Notes: a model not told the origin generated them from the sequence alone. DNA of 64,000 bases from Desulfovibrio cuneatus DSM 11391 (GCF_000430005.1 NZ_AUCY01000017.1:34070-98069); one strand, 5' to 3'. Positions 1 through 10,280 are shown, counted from the stretch's first letter. Numbers and translations: made by a program.

Positions 1-675
1 CAGGCCAGATTCGCTCATAACAGCGCGCACGTCTGCAAAGTCCAGGTTAATCAGGCCAGGAATCATGATCAGGTCGGAAATACCTTTCACGGCGTAATAA
101 AGCACTTCATCGGCTTTCTTCAGCATTTCAATGAAAGTGGCTTTTTTGGGGGCCAGTTGCAGTAGGCGGTCATTGGGAATGGTAATGAGGCTGTCTACAT
201 GCTGGCGAAATTCGTTAATGCCAGCTTCGGCTGCTTCCAGGCGTTTTTTGCCTTCAAAAAAGAATGGCTTGGTCACAACGCCAACAGTTAATGCACCCAT
301 TTCTTTAGCAATTTGAGCAATTACCGGGGCTGCCCCTGTGCCTGTGCCGCCGCCCATGCCTGCGGTAACAAACACCATATCCGCCTCCCCAAGGGAACTG
401 CGAATTTGCTCAATGCTTTCATGGGCCGCTTCACAGCCCATGCGTGGGTTGGCACCAGCACCAAGCCCTTTGGTAAGCTTTGCGCCCATCTGAATTTTAT
501 ATTCAGCTTGGGAACGGCCAAGCGCCTGCACGTCTGTGTTGGCAGAAATAAACGTGACGCCTTTAAGACCAGCGGTTATCATGTTGTCTACAGCGTTGCC
601 ACCGCCGCCACCAACACCCACCACTTTAATCTTAGCGTTAATTTCTTGGTTGAACTCAAAATATTCCAAAGACAT
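1..675 (-). CDS. ftsZ: Cell division GTPase FtsZ (3' end outside window)
   Basis: Tubulin-like GTPase that polymerises into the Z ring at midcell. The visible N-terminal 225 residues contain the nucleotide-binding start ([14 protein letters not shown] near residues 18-31), the tubulin signature [12 protein letters not shown] (105-116) and the NPRMG and NTD elements of the fold. The ATG at 673-675 follows an AAGGAGAG ribosome-binding site. The T7 loop region and the C-terminal FtsA-binding tail lie beyond the window edge. It is the last visible gene of the dcw cluster, 124 bases after ftsA. Confidence 0.97.
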   Translation of the reverse strand, partial: MSLEYFEFNQEINAKIKVVGVGGGGGNAVDNMITAGLKGVTFISANTDVQALGRSQAEYKIQMGAKLTKGLGAGANPRMGCEAAHESIEQIRSSLGEADMVFVTAGMGGGTGTGAAPVIAQIAKEMGALTVGVVTKPFFFEGKKRLEAAEAGINEFRQHVDSLITIPNDRLLQLAPKKATFIEMLKKADEVLYYAVKGISDLIMIPGLINLDFADVRAVMSESGL

Positions 676-799
676 GGTGCCTCTCTCCTTGTCGTTACCA
701 CTGTGGTACTGTACCTTACTTGCGCGCTATTGCCAATGGCAATTTTTCTTAATATCGCAGTTTTTTAACTGGAGCAATTTCTTTTAGTTAAGACCTGCT

Positions 800-2026
800 C
801 TAGGCTATGTCTGCAAACCACTTCTTCATACTTGAAAGAACACGGTCAAACATATTTGTATCCCGAATACGGAACTTGCGGTCACGCCCTTCTTTTTCTG
901 CGCCGTAACACAAAAGCCCCACAGCGGTGGCATATTTAGGGCTATTCACCACGTCGCGCAGGCCACCCACGTTACGGGGGTAGCCAATGCGGGTAGGCAA
1001 GTTAAAAATTTGCTCCCCAAGTTCCTGGCAGCCATCAATGAGGGATGTCCCCCCAGTTAACACTACCCCTGCTCCAATCTGGTTCTTGCAGCCAGAACGC
1101 ACCAGTTCCTGGTCCACCAGGGCAAGAATTTCTTCCATGCGCGGCTGGCAAATTTCAGCCAGCAACTGGCGGGAAAGGCGGCGCGGGGGCCTGTCGCCTA
1201 CACTGGGAACTTCAAAAATTTCATCATTCTGCACAAGGTCCATCATGGCGCAGCCGTATTTAACCTTAATGCGCTCAGCAGAGGCCATGGGGGTGCGTAA
1301 GCCAAAGGCAATGTCGTTGGTCAGGTTTTGCCCACCAAGGGCGAGCACCCCGGTGTGACGAATGGAGTCGTTGGAAAAAATAGCAATGTCGGTGGTACCG
1401 CCGCCAAGGTCAACAATGGCAACACCCAGTTCACGCTCTTCTTCTGTGAGCACGGCCTTGGCAGAAGCAAGCGCTTCCAGCACAATGTCTGCCACATCAA
1501 GGCCACTTTTGTGGCATGAGCGCACAATGTTCTGGGCGCTGGAAACAGCCCCGGTAACAATATGCACTTTCACTTCCAGGCGTACACCGGCCATTCCATA
1601 GGGGTGCACAATACCGCGCTGGTCATCCACAATATATTCTTGCGGTATGGTGTGAATGACTTCACGGTCAAGGGGAATGGCAACGGCGCTTGCCGCTTCC
1701 AGTGCGCGTTCCACATCTTTCTGGGTAACTTCCCCACCCTTGATGGCAATAACCCCGTCGCTGTTAAAGCCCTTAATGTGGCTGCCAGCAATGCCTGCAT
1801 ACACGGAACGGATTTCACACCCGGCCATAAGCTCAGCTTCTTCCAATGCCCGCTGCATAGACTTGACGGTTTCTTCAATGTTCACCACCACGCCTTTACG
1901 CAGCCCATTGGAAGGGCTGTTGCCAATGCCTACAATGTCCACTCCGTCTTCGGTCGCTTCCCCAACAACGGCACAAATTTTGGTAGTGCCAATGTCCAGA
2001 CCAATAATCAGTTCCGACTTTGCCAT
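800..2026 (-). CDS. ftsA: Cell division protein FtsA
   Basis: Actin-like ATPase that anchors FtsZ filaments to the membrane and recruits later division proteins. Visible in 408 residues: phosphate-1 motif GLDIGTTKICAVVGE (9-23), phosphate-2 motif VDLGGGTTDIA (205-215), a late glycine-rich adenosine motif (VVLTGGTSLIDG), and a C-terminal amphipathic segment (MFDRVLSSMKKWF) that fits the membrane-targeting helix. An AAGGAG site precedes the ATG. It lies between ftsQ and ftsZ as in most dcw clusters, and the length is close to normal for the family (about 400-420). Confidence 0.97.
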   Translation of the reverse strand: MAKSELIIGLDIGTTKICAVVGEATEDGVDIVGIGNSPSNGLRKGVVVNIEETVKSMQRALEEAELMAGCEIRSVYAGIAGSHIKGFNSDGVIAIKGGEVTQKDVERALEAASAVAIPLDREVIHTIPQEYIVDDQRGIVHPYGMAGVRLEVKVHIVTGAVSSAQNIVRSCHKSGLDVADIVLEALASAKAVLTEEERELGVAIVDLGGGTTDIAIFSNDSIRHTGVLALGGQNLTNDIAFGLRTPMASAERIKVKYGCAMMDLVQNDEIFEVPSVGDRPPRRLSRQLLAEICQPRMEEILALVDQELVRSGCKNQIGAGVVLTGGTSLIDGCQELGEQIFNLPTRIGYPRNVGGLRDVVNSPKYATAVGLLCYGAEKEGRDRKFRIRDTNMFDRVLSSMKKWFADIA

Positions 2027-2077
2027 ATATTTCTCCTTAACCAGCCAACCAGCCAGTTATACCGCATTGCGGAAAGC

Positions 2078-2962
2078 CTACACACCCGAAGGTTTGGATT
2101 TTTCTACCCACACATTGCTGCCGTAGGCCTTAATTTCACGTACTGCCTGAATTTCCTTGCGGCGGTTCAGGTCTTCCAACGTCAGGCTTAACCTGTTCAG
2201 GTTGTCCAACCATTCTTCCAGCCCGACACTTAATTTCAGGCGGCTGTCATCTATATAAAGTTCTACCCCCCGTGAAGCGGAAAGGCGGACAAACGTAATG
2301 TTTTTTCCACCAAGGGGCAAGCCCGTTTCACGTATGTGCCGAATAAGTTCCGGTAAATAAGCGGTAGAAGTTTCCGCTCCTTTTTCCACCTCAAGCGTAG
2401 GAAGAGGGGTAAACTGATTTGGAGTAACCGGGGCAATAATGCTTCCCTGTTCATCAGCATAATACATGCCGTTTTGCAGCAGAACAAGAAAAGCAGGTTC
2501 GCGTTCGCTAATGCCAATAACCAGGCGGTCTGGCAAAATACGCTTAATCGATACTTCTTTTACCCAGGGGTCGCGGGCAAGGTGCTGCTCCACATCCGCT
2601 ATGGAAAGCGCCAATGTGTTGGCCCCTTCACTTAAGGATGAATTATCTAGAATTTCTCTAGAACTCAATCTGGAATTACCCTGAATCTCCACATACTTCA
2701 AGGTAAAATATGGACTTGTCGTTAAAAAACGGTAGCCATAGAGCAGGCCAAGGCTTAATGCAACTACACAAGAAATGGAAAAAATAGTTACTGCGGCAAC
2801 GGGGAAATAGCGTGAAACCCCTGGCAACCAGCGCTTTTTTTTCCTTGCAGGTTTTATTTCGCGCCGGGTATTTTTTTGTGCTTTTGCCCCTTCAGCGCCC
2901 TTGCGGAGTAGTGAAACTCCCCTTTCAGGACGCACAGGTGCTCGCCTGCGTTTTATCGCCAT
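2078..2962 (-). CDS. ftsQ: Division protein FtsQ (POTRA domain)
   Basis: Bitopic divisome protein that links early and late division proteins. The 294-residue protein has a long, very basic cytoplasmic tail (1-50, rich in K/R), one transmembrane helix near 55-77, then a POTRA-type domain opening with FTLKYVEIQGNSRLS (86-100) and the FtsQ beta domain. The start overlaps the end of murB by 10 bases, implying coupled translation. Family assignment rests on topology, POTRA opening and gene order, since FtsQ sequences diverge strongly. Confidence 0.9.
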   Translation of the reverse strand: MAIKRRRAPVRPERGVSLLRKGAEGAKAQKNTRREIKPARKKKRWLPGVSRYFPVAAVTIFSISCVVALSLGLLYGYRFLTTSPYFTLKYVEIQGNSRLSSREILDNSSLSEGANTLALSIADVEQHLARDPWVKEVSIKRILPDRLVIGISEREPAFLVLLQNGMYYADEQGSIIAPVTPNQFTPLPTLEVEKGAETSTAYLPELIRHIRETGLPLGGKNITFVRLSASRGVELYIDDSRLKLSVGLEEWLDNLNRLSLTLEDLNRRKEIQAVREIKAYGSNVWVEKSKPSGV

Positions 2963-3849
2963 ATTTTCACTTCCGGCTCCAGAATTACACCAAACCGCTT
3001 GAAAACACGTGCTTTGCCTTCATCCATAAGCCACATGGCATCTGCAAACGTGCCCCCGCCGCTATTCACCAGAAAGTTGGCATGCTTTTGAGAAAATTCC
3101 ATGCCCCCTCGCTTAAGGCCCTTGCACCCGGCAGCGTCCAGCAATTGCCCGGCAGAACGGTTGTTGCCAGGGTTTTTGAACACACAGCCTGCACTTTTTG
3201 CCGTGACTGGCTGGGACGTTTTTTTCAGAATAACCACGTCGCGCATACGGTGGGAAATGTGCTGCCTAGCTGCACGCTCTAGCGCAAACACAGCCCCCAG
3301 CACCATAAACCAACCGTCATGATCGCGCAATGTGCAGGAACGGTAGGCAAAAGTAAACCGCATTGCAGGCAGGGAAACAACCCCCAAGGAAGGAGAAAAA
3401 ATACGAATGGAGTGGACAATATCTGCCACATTCACTCCATAAGAGCCTGCGTTCATGGCAACGGCCCCACCCACACTGCCAGGAATGCCACACATGCCCT
3501 CAAGGCCTGTAAGCCCATGCGAACAGGCAAAGCGCAAAAGCCCAGGCAAACGGGTGGAAGCATGGCACTGCACCAGCACCTTGCCCTGCTCCTCCCCCAC
3601 CACTTCCGGCTTGCCCATGGGGCGCTGGCGCACTACAACAAGAGAAGGAAGAGATTCTGCTGCAATAATATTGGTGCCTTCGCCCAAAAAAGCCACAGTG
3701 CCTTCCAGCCCGGACAAAATTTCAGGCAGTGCCGCGCATGCTTCGGGGGAATACACGTCCACCAGGGCACGGGCCATGCCCCCAACCCCCATGCTGGTAT
3801 AGCATGAAAGTAGTGGGCGCTCCACAATGGTCACATCGTCAAAGCGCAC
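2953..3849 (-). CDS. murB: UDP-N-acetylenolpyruvoylglucosamine reductase MurB
   Basis: FAD enzyme that reduces UDP-GlcNAc-enolpyruvate to UDP-MurNAc with NADPH in the cytoplasm. FAD-binding elements are visible: LGEGTNIIA (55-63) and GIPGSVGGAVAMNAGSYG (121-138). The proton-donor motif reads SAGCVFKNP (219-227), so the usual catalytic Ser is Cys222; LEPEV (290-294) holds the conserved Glu. At 298 residues it matches the shorter MurB type. It starts 2 bases after murC and overlaps ftsQ. Confidence 0.96.
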   Translation of the reverse strand: MRFDDVTIVERPLLSCYTSMGVGGMARALVDVYSPEACAALPEILSGLEGTVAFLGEGTNIIAAESLPSLVVVRQRPMGKPEVVGEEQGKVLVQCHASTRLPGLLRFACSHGLTGLEGMCGIPGSVGGAVAMNAGSYGVNVADIVHSIRIFSPSLGVVSLPAMRFTFAYRSCTLRDHDGWFMVLGAVFALERAARQHISHRMRDVVILKKTSQPVTAKSAGCVFKNPGNNRSAGQLLDAAGCKGLKRGGMEFSQKHANFLVNSGGGTFADAMWLMDEGKARVFKRFGVILEPEVKIWR

Positions 3850-3851
3850 GG

Positions 3852-5213
3852 CTAGGCCTCCAGCCAGCGTTGGCCCACAGTGTAAATGGGGCCAGCACCC
3901 ATGGTAACAAGCACGTCACCTGGACGTAATTCTTCCTGAAGGCTTTCAAAAAGACCCTCAAAGTCACCCACATAGTGCACTTTTGTTTTGCTTACCTGCC
4001 GTATGCCCTGGGCCAAACTTTCACCGCTCACTCCGGGCAACGGCGCTTCAGAAGCGGCGTAAATATCGGTTACCAGCAATTTATCGGCATTTTCAAACGA
4101 AGTGCAAAAATCCCCAAACAAAGCCTGAGTACGGGAAAAACGATGGGGCTGAAAGGCCACCACAAGCCGCCTGCCAGGAAAACACTGCCGGGCAGTGGCA
4201 AGGGTTGCCTTAATTTCCGTGGGGTGGTGCCCATAGTCATCAATTACCGTTACGCCCCCGCGCTCTCCTTTCAGTTCAAAGCGCCTGCCCACCCCGGTGA
4301 ACGATTCCAACCCGGCGATGCAAGCTTCCATGGGCACGTCGGCATGCAGGGCAAGGCCAATGGCCCCCAGGGCGTTCAAAATATTATGCCTGCCGGGCTG
4401 TACCAGGCGCACTTCCCCCAGGCGGCAGCCTTTCAGGCGCACCACAAAGCGGCTGTGGTCAGAACATTCCAGCACTTCGGCGGTAAGGTCGTTGTGGGTT
4501 CCAAATCCATAGGTCAGCACAGGGCGGTTAATGTGGGGCAGCACGCGCCGCACGCCCACATCGTCACCGCACACCACGTTAATACCGTAAAACGGCACAC
4601 TGTTCATAAAGCGCACGAAGGCTTCATCAATGGCAGCAAGGGTGTCGTAATGGTCTACGTGGTCCAGGTCTATGTTGGTGACTACGTTCATGATAGAGCG
4701 CAAACACAAAAAAGACCCGTCTGATTCGTCGGCTTCTGCTACCAAAAACTCGCCGCTGCCAAGGTGCGCATTAGCGCCATAGGCATTGAGCCGCCCCCCG
4801 ATAATAACCGTGGGGTCCAGCCCGGCGGCATGAAAAATTGAAGCCGTAAGGGACGTGGTGGTTGTTTTACCATGAGTGCCGGCAATAGCAAGCCCCGTGC
4901 GCAGGCGCATAAGTTCTGCCAGCATTTCCGCACGGGGAATAACGGGAATACCCAGTTCACGGGCTGCCGCCACTTCCGGGTTTTCATTGCCCACAGCAGT
5001 GGATTTCACAAGCACATGGGGGGTTCCCAGGTTTTCCCGGTTGTGTCCGATGCAAATATTGGCACCCAATTCACGCAGCCGTGCCACCACCGGGCCTTCC
5101 TGCAGGTCTGAACCCTGCACCTTGTACCCAAGGTTCAAAAGCACTTCCGCAATGCCGCTCATGCCTGAGCCGCCAATGCCTACCATGTGAATTGTTTGTA
5201 TTTTACTGTGCAT
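3852..5213 (-). CDS. murC: UDP-N-acetylmuramate--L-alanine ligase MurC
   Basis: Cytoplasmic ATP-dependent ligase adding L-Ala to UDP-MurNAc. The sequence has the N-terminal Rossmann motif [12 protein letters not shown] (9-20), the ATP loop GTHGKTTTT (112-120), EADESDGSF (160-168) and [10 protein letters not shown] (325-334), diagnostic of MurC. The reading frame stays open upstream to 5297, but the ATG at 5211-5213 is preferred: a GGAAAGAA site lies just upstream and the Rossmann strand begins 8 residues in, giving 453 residues, the usual size. A 421-base gap separates it from murG. Confidence 0.96.
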   Translation of the reverse strand: MHSKIQTIHMVGIGGSGMSGIAEVLLNLGYKVQGSDLQEGPVVARLRELGANICIGHNRENLGTPHVLVKSTAVGNENPEVAAARELGIPVIPRAEMLAELMRLRTGLAIAGTHGKTTTTSLTASIFHAAGLDPTVIIGGRLNAYGANAHLGSGEFLVAEADESDGSFLCLRSIMNVVTNIDLDHVDHYDTLAAIDEAFVRFMNSVPFYGINVVCGDDVGVRRVLPHINRPVLTYGFGTHNDLTAEVLECSDHSRFVVRLKGCRLGEVRLVQPGRHNILNALGAIGLALHADVPMEACIAGLESFTGVGRRFELKGERGGVTVIDDYGHHPTEIKATLATARQCFPGRRLVVAFQPHRFSRTQALFGDFCTSFENADKLLVTDIYAASEAPLPGVSGESLAQGIRQVSKTKVHYVGDFEGLFESLQEELRPGDVLVTMGAGPIYTVGQRWLEA

Positions 5214-5634
5214 GCATATCAATTCTTTCCGGTTACCTTTTTGTTCTTTGGCAGGATTGCCCCCAAAAAAGACAAAAAGAGGTGATTGTAAAGGCAAACA
5301 ACACGCAATGCGCGCAATTTTACTCGTAAAGTCGTCTCAATGCTCACCGGCTTCTTGCCGTGCAGCATTGCATGCATATTTAGAAAAACACTGCGGTGCA
5401 ACACGTTTATTACTGTCATTCTCACTGCGTGCCACTTGCCATGGCACGCCAGAACATTCGTGCGGGGGAAAACACAATATGCGTAAATAATAGCACCGTG
5501 CGTTGATGAAAACAGCCTAACATAAAAGGGGCATGCCTGCATCAATTTTGTAGCCCATTCGCAGCAGGAGGCAAAAAATATATTTTGCCGCCAAACGCTG
5601 CCCCCCCTTGCCCCACAGAGTACAGAGCCTCTCT
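5214..5634. other. Intergenic gap murG-murC with two inverted repeats
   Basis: No convincing gene is seen in these 421 bases, unusual inside an otherwise compact dcw cluster. There are two perfect inverted repeats: GGCAAAA/TTTTGCC at 5570-5576 and 5583-5589, about 45 bases downstream of murG, and GCGTGCCA/TGGCACGC at 5427-5434 and 5442-5449. Neither is followed by a clear T-run, so termination is uncertain; they may shape mRNA processing. A separate promoter for murC-ftsZ could lie here, but no good -35/-10 pair was recognised. Confidence 0.5.
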
Positions 5635-6768
5635 CTAGGCAAATTGGTTTGCAATAGCCTCCGCAAGTGTTTCTGCAGCTTCTGGTTTTGCAGCTGCACG
5701 GCTTGCATTCGCCATGCGCGTACACACGCCTGGGGCATTCAAAATTTCAGTTATGGCGGCAAGCACCAGGGCGTTGCCATCCGGCCCGGCTGTTATGCGG
5801 TTTTGTTCTAATAACACCGCGCCACCTGCGTCTACCAACGCTTTGGCATTAAACCACTGGTGGTTATGCGTGGCAAAAGGAAACGGCACAAGAATGGCAG
5901 GCACGCCAGCGGCTGTGAGCTCGGCCAGGGAAGACCCCCCCGCCCGGCAAAAAGCAAGGCTGGCCCAGGCATATGCTTCGGCCATGTTGTCCACAAAGGC
6001 ATCCACCCGCGCATTGATTACTCCGGCCATGGCATAAGCCGCCCGTACACGGGCCACATCTACCGGCCCGGTTTGGTGCCACAGGTGCACGCCAAACTGA
6101 ACCAACTGGGGCAATAAGGCAATAACAGCATCATTAATAGCTTTGGCCCCCTGGCTGCCCCCCATAACAAGCAGGTGCCGCCTGGGGTTGGCATCTTCCT
6201 GGACAACCGCATCACCTTGCGGAGCAGCTTCCGCCCTGGCATAGGTTTGGGCAGCAATGCCCTGCCGAATGGCAAGGCGCACCGGGTTGCCCACAAGCCT
6301 TGTTTTTTCAGGGGAAAAGCCCTCTGCCACAGGCAGAGAAAGGTAAATACGGCGCACCAGCCGCCCCAACACACGGTTGCTTTTTCCCGGCAAGGCATTT
6401 TGTTCATGAATGGCCGCAGGCACGCCCAAAAGCACAGCCCCCAGTACCCCGGCAAAGGCGGCGTAGCCACCAAAACCCAACACACATGTGGGCTGAAAGC
6501 GGCGCAAAAAGCCCATGGCCTTGGCCAGCCCGCGCACCATGGCAAACCCTGCCCCCACGCCGCGCAAGCCACGGCCAATAACCCCGCGCACAGGCAGACC
6601 TACAAATTCAAGCCCAGCCTTGGCTGCCAGTTCTTTTTCCGGGCCATACAGCCCGCCAAGCAGTACCACCCGGACATCCGGATGGCTGGCCCGCAACGCT
6701 TCCGCCACGGCCAGGGCTGGAAAGATGTGCCCCCCGGTGCCGCCAGTGGCCAGAACAACGCGCAACAT
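5635..6768 (-). CDS. murG: Lipid II synthase MurG
   Basis: GT28 glycosyltransferase that adds GlcNAc to lipid I at the inner face of the cytoplasmic membrane, forming lipid II. Motifs: GGTGGH (9-14), FGGYAAFAG (99-107), HEQNALPG (121-128), GGSQGA (203-208) and the donor-binding stretch CRAGGSSLAEL (274-284). At 377 residues it is slightly longer than typical because of a charged linker near 175-195. It starts 2 bases after ftsW and precedes the 421-base gap before murC. Confidence 0.97.
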   Translation of the reverse strand: MLRVVLATGGTGGHIFPALAVAEALRASHPDVRVVLLGGLYGPEKELAAKAGLEFVGLPVRGVIGRGLRGVGAGFAMVRGLAKAMGFLRRFQPTCVLGFGGYAAFAGVLGAVLLGVPAAIHEQNALPGKSNRVLGRLVRRIYLSLPVAEGFSPEKTRLVGNPVRLAIRQGIAAQTYARAEAAPQGDAVVQEDANPRRHLLVMGGSQGAKAINDAVIALLPQLVQFGVHLWHQTGPVDVARVRAAYAMAGVINARVDAFVDNMAEAYAWASLAFCRAGGSSLAELTAAGVPAILVPFPFATHNHQWFNAKALVDAGGAVLLEQNRITAGPDGNALVLAAITEILNAPGVCTRMANASRAAAKPEAAETLAEAIANQFA

Positions 6769-6770
6769 AA

Positions 6771-7886
6771 TCAGGCCTTACCTGTGCGGGAAAGATTCAA
6801 CAGCAGGCCAACGCAAATCATGGAAGTGAGCAGACTACTGCCGCCATAGCTTAAAAAAGGCATGGGAACACCCTTTGGCGGGGCCCAGCTCATAACCACG
6901 GCAAAATTCAGCAACATGGAAAGGGCCACCACAAGCAAAATGCCAAATGCAGTAAACCTGTCTTGCAGTCGTTCCTGGCGAATGGCAATAAGCAAGCCGC
7001 GCCAGAAGAAAAACAAAATACCCGCAAACAGCAGGGAAAGGCCTATAAATCCGGTCTCTTCCCCAAGTACCGCCACAATAAAGTCTGTGTGGGCTTCCGG
7101 CAGGTAAAACAGCTTTTGCTTGCTGGCCCCGAGGCCCACACCACTTATGCCGCCAGAGCCAAGGGCATACAGCCCTTGCACCAACTGGTAGCCTGCGTCA
7201 TCGGCCACGGCAAAGGGGTCACGAAAAGCCAGCAACCGCCGTGAACGGTAAGCAGCCTTGGTAATGAGCAAATACCCGGCACCACCTGCAAGCAGCGCAG
7301 AAATAAACAGGTAGATAAGACGGGTGCCCCCCACAAGGCACATGAAAAAAAGCAGCAGGGAAAGAATAACAGCGCCGCCAAAGTCAGGCTGTAACAGCAG
7401 TAAAAAGCACATCATGGCAGTCATGAGGAAAGGGGGAATAACGCCTTTGTCAAAGGTTTTAACCACTTCCTGCTTGGTGCCCATAAAATAGGCCAAGTAT
7501 AACACCAGGGAAATTTTAGCAAATTCCATGGCCTGCAAGCGAAAAGCCCCTACCCCCAACCAGCGCTTTGCACCGTTCACAGAAATGCCCAGGGGCGAAA
7601 TGGTAATAATAAGCAGGCAAAATACAATAATCAGGGCCGGGTACAACATTTTATAAATAACGGCCCGCGGGGTGTACAACACCACCGCAAGGGCAATGCC
7701 CCCCACACAGGCAAACAGCACCTGCCGCTTGAAATAATAATAGGCGTCTGCCTGGCTTCTATCTGCCACAATACCACTTGCGGAAAACACCATGAGTAGC
7801 CCGGTGGCCACAAGTAAAAGCGTAATGGCAAGCAGCCACCAGTCTGGCTGCCCAAGGCGCTGGTTTCCTGTAGGTGATTCAGCCAT
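6771..7886 (-). CDS. ftsW: SEDS glycan polymerase FtsW
   Basis: Polytopic SEDS-family peptidoglycan glycosyltransferase that works with FtsI at the septum. The 371-residue protein is hydrophobic throughout, with about nine to ten membrane segments, and carries the SEDS signature near the C-terminus (PFLSYGGSS, 343-351). Its ATG shares one base with the murD stop (TAATG). FtsW rather than RodA is inferred from position between murD and murG. Confidence 0.95.
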   Translation of the reverse strand: MAESPTGNQRLGQPDWWLLAITLLLVATGLLMVFSASGIVADRSQADAYYYFKRQVLFACVGGIALAVVLYTPRAVIYKMLYPALIIVFCLLIITISPLGISVNGAKRWLGVGAFRLQAMEFAKISLVLYLAYFMGTKQEVVKTFDKGVIPPFLMTAMMCFLLLLQPDFGGAVILSLLLFFMCLVGGTRLIYLFISALLAGGAGYLLITKAAYRSRRLLAFRDPFAVADDAGYQLVQGLYALGSGGISGVGLGASKQKLFYLPEAHTDFIVAVLGEETGFIGLSLLFAGILFFFWRGLLIAIRQERLQDRFTAFGILLVVALSMLLNFAVVMSWAPPKGVPMPFLSYGGSSLLTSMICVGLLLNLSRTGKA

Positions 7887-9178
7887 TATTCCCCCCTGGC
7901 AAGGCTACGGAATGCCGCACCCCGTGCCATGTAGTGCACATATTGATCGTAACTTGCCGTTGCCGGGGAAAGCAGCACAACGTCACCTTGCACGGCAAGG
8001 CCACGCGCTGTTGCCATGGCTTCGGCCATGGTTTCCTGCCAGGAAACTGGCGCGGCACCGGTAAAAGCCTGTTCAAAGGCTTCTCGGCAGCCGCCATACA
8101 GGCACACATGCTTCACCCGCTGTTGCAGCAAGGGGCGCAGGCTGGCAAGGTCGCCCCCCTTGAACTTGCCCCCGGCAAGCAAAATTATGGGCCGCTCCAC
8201 ACTTTGCAACGCAACGCGCAAAGCGTCTACAGTAGTGCTTTTGGAGTCGTTCACATACAGCACGCCGCCCTGTTCACACACAATTTCCAGGCGGTGTTCC
8301 AGTGGGGCAAAAGCACTTGCTGCTGCCACGGCCTGGGCCTGCGTAACCCCAAAAGGCCTGCACGCCAAGGAAGCGGCAGCAGCATTTTTGCGGTTATGTT
8401 CCCCCAAAAGTTGCATATGCCCAAACGCTTCCCCAGCATCAATCAGCGCAACCTGCGCCTTGTAGCCCCGCTTGCGCCATTCTGGTTCCAGTTCAGGGTC
8501 CAGCACAGCATAATCCGCCCCGGTTTGCGGGCTGAACATGCCAAACTTGGCGTCTTCATATTCTGCCATGCTGGCGTGGTAGTCCAGGTGGTTTGGCGCA
8601 AGGTTAAGCAGTACCGCCACATGGGGGTGAAAATTGGGGGCCCCTTGCAACTGAAAGCTGCTCACTTCCAGCACAAGCACGTCTGCCCCGCCCCCGGCCA
8701 GCACATATTCTGATAGCGGGGTGCCAATGTTGCCCCCCAAAAATACTTTTTTTCCTGCGCTTTCAAGCATGGCAGCGGCAAGGCTGGCAGTGGTTGTTTT
8801 CCCGCTGGTGCCCGTTATGGCAAGAATGGGAGCATCCACAAAGGGCAAAGCCAGGGCCAGTTCTCCCTCGCATGGCACCCCCGCCTGCGCGGCATGGGGG
8901 GCAACATCGGCAAGGCGCACCCCAGGGCTGACCACCGCAACGCAGGCCCCGGCAAACTGGGCAGCACTATGGGGGCCATACACCGCTTCCAGCTTCCCCG
9001 CAGCTTTCAAGGGGAGAAGGTCTTCTGGCAAGGGGGTTTCTTTCTGGTCTATCACCCGCACCCGCAGCCCCATGGCAGCAAGCAGACGCGCCGCCGCACG
9101 GCCTGATGACCCAAGCCCCACCACAACCGCCAGGCTGCCCACGGGGAAACGCCCCTGTAATGTTGTTTTCTGGCTCAT
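7886..9178 (-). CDS. murD: UDP-MurNAc-L-Ala--D-Glu ligase MurD
   Basis: Cytoplasmic ligase adding D-Glu to UDP-MurNAc-L-Ala. The 430-residue protein has an N-terminal uridine-binding Rossmann start (VVVGLGSSGRAAA, 18-30), the ATP loop GTSGKTT (123-129) and the GGNIGTPL segment typical of MurD shortly after it. It lies 25 bases downstream of mraY and overlaps ftsW by one base. Confidence 0.96.
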   Translation of the reverse strand: MSQKTTLQGRFPVGSLAVVVGLGSSGRAAARLLAAMGLRVRVIDQKETPLPEDLLPLKAAGKLEAVYGPHSAAQFAGACVAVVSPGVRLADVAPHAAQAGVPCEGELALALPFVDAPILAITGTSGKTTTASLAAAMLESAGKKVFLGGNIGTPLSEYVLAGGGADVLVLEVSSFQLQGAPNFHPHVAVLLNLAPNHLDYHASMAEYEDAKFGMFSPQTGADYAVLDPELEPEWRKRGYKAQVALIDAGEAFGHMQLLGEHNRKNAAAASLACRPFGVTQAQAVAAASAFAPLEHRLEIVCEQGGVLYVNDSKSTTVDALRVALQSVERPIILLAGGKFKGGDLASLRPLLQQRVKHVCLYGGCREAFEQAFTGAAPVSWQETMAEAMATARGLAVQGDVVLLSPATASYDQYVHYMARGAAFRSLARGE

Positions 9179-9203
9179 ACTATGCCCTGCCCTTATTGCC
9201 GCG

Positions 9204-10280
9204 CTAACGCAATTTCAAAACGGAGAGTGCTGCCAGCCCCAACAGGGCAGACATTATCCAGAACCGGATAATAATTTTTGATTCCGGGGTGCCTTGCAGT
9301 TCAAAATGGTGATGCAACGGTGCCATGCGAAAAATGCGCTTGCCACCGGAAAATTTGAAGTAACCCACTTGCAGCACAACGGAAAGAGTTTCCACCACAA
9401 ACAGGCCGCCCACCACCAGCAACATCAGCTCCTGCTTGCACAGCACTGAAAGAAAACCCAGCACGCCCCCAAGGGGCAAGGACCCTACATCGCCCATAAA
9501 CAGCTGGGCCGGGTAAGCGTTATACCATAAAAACCCAAGGCTTGCCCCCACCAATGCCCCGCAAAATACGGTAACTTCCCCCACCCCTGGCACATGGGCC
9601 ACTTGCAGGTAGGCTGCCATGTTCACGTTGCCAGCCACATAAACGAAAATACCAAAACACAACCCGGCCACAATCATGGGGCCAATGGCTAGGCCATCCA
9701 ACCCATCGGTAAGGTTTACACCGTTGGAAGTACCAATCATGACAAACAGGGCAAAGGGGATATAAAACCAGCCAAGGTCCGGGGTAAAATTCTTGAAAAA
9801 CGGTACTACCAGCTTTGTGGAATACACGGGCATGGCAAACAGAATGCCCATGGCTATACTGGCCACCACCACCTGCCCCAAAAATTTGGATCGTGCGGAA
9901 AGCCCTTTATTGTTCTTACGGCGAATTTTTGTAAAATCGTCCAAAAAACCCACCACAGCAAACCCGGCAAACACCATCATGGTAAGCCATATATACGGGT
10001 TTGCCAGATCGGCCCACAGCAACACGCTGACCATAAGGGAAAAGGCAATAAGCAAGCCGCCCATGGTGGGGGTGCCTGCCTTTTCCAGGTGAATCTTTAC
10101 ATCATCCTGAATGTATTGACCAAACTTGATGCGCTTCAACATCTGTATAAAATACGGCCCCACTAATATAGAAATAATGAGTGCCGTTAACAAGGCCCAC
10201 ACAGAGCGAAACGTAATGTAACGGAACACGTTAAAGAACGATATATCCGCGCTGAGGGGGTAAAGCAGGTGATACAGCAT
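9204..10280 (-). CDS. mraY: Phospho-MurNAc-pentapeptide translocase MraY
   Basis: Integral membrane enzyme transferring phospho-MurNAc-pentapeptide to undecaprenyl phosphate (lipid I). Visible motifs: KAGTPTMGG (67-75), the aspartate pair in GFLDDFTK (111-118), [10 protein letters not shown] (189-198) and the histidine triad HHHFELQG (323-330). The length of 358 residues and about ten membrane segments match the family. It is the first gene after the 233-base gap that follows murF. Confidence 0.97.
   Translation of the reverse strand: MLYHLLYPLSADISFFNVFRYITFRSVWALLTALIISILVGPYFIQMLKRIKFGQYIQDDVKIHLEKAGTPTMGGLLIAFSLMVSVLLWADLANPYIWLTMMVFAGFAVVGFLDDFTKIRRKNNKGLSARSKFLGQVVVASIAMGILFAMPVYSTKLVVPFFKNFTPDLGWFYIPFALFVMIGTSNGVNLTDGLDGLAIGPMIVAGLCFGIFVYVAGNVNMAAYLQVAHVPGVGEVTVFCGALVGASLGFLWYNAYPAQLFMGDVGSLPLGGVLGFLSVLCKQELMLLVVGGLFVVETLSVVLQVGYFKFSGGKRIFRMAPLHHHFELQGTPESKIIIRFWIMSALLGLAALSVLKLR

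Noticed and set aside
1562..2191. 209-codon plus-strand open frame over ftsA/ftsQ
   Set aside because: It is antisense to clear ftsA and ftsQ, has no ribosome-binding site and an amino-acid make-up typical of a reversed coding strand.
3975..4724. 249-codon plus-strand open frame inside murC
   Set aside because: Shadow of murC on the opposite strand; His/Ala/Gln-rich and without motifs.
5219..5725. 168-codon minus-strand open frame between murC and murG
   Set aside because: It overlaps the murG 3' end in another frame, is rich in Cys/Arg and has no recognisable domain or ribosome-binding site.
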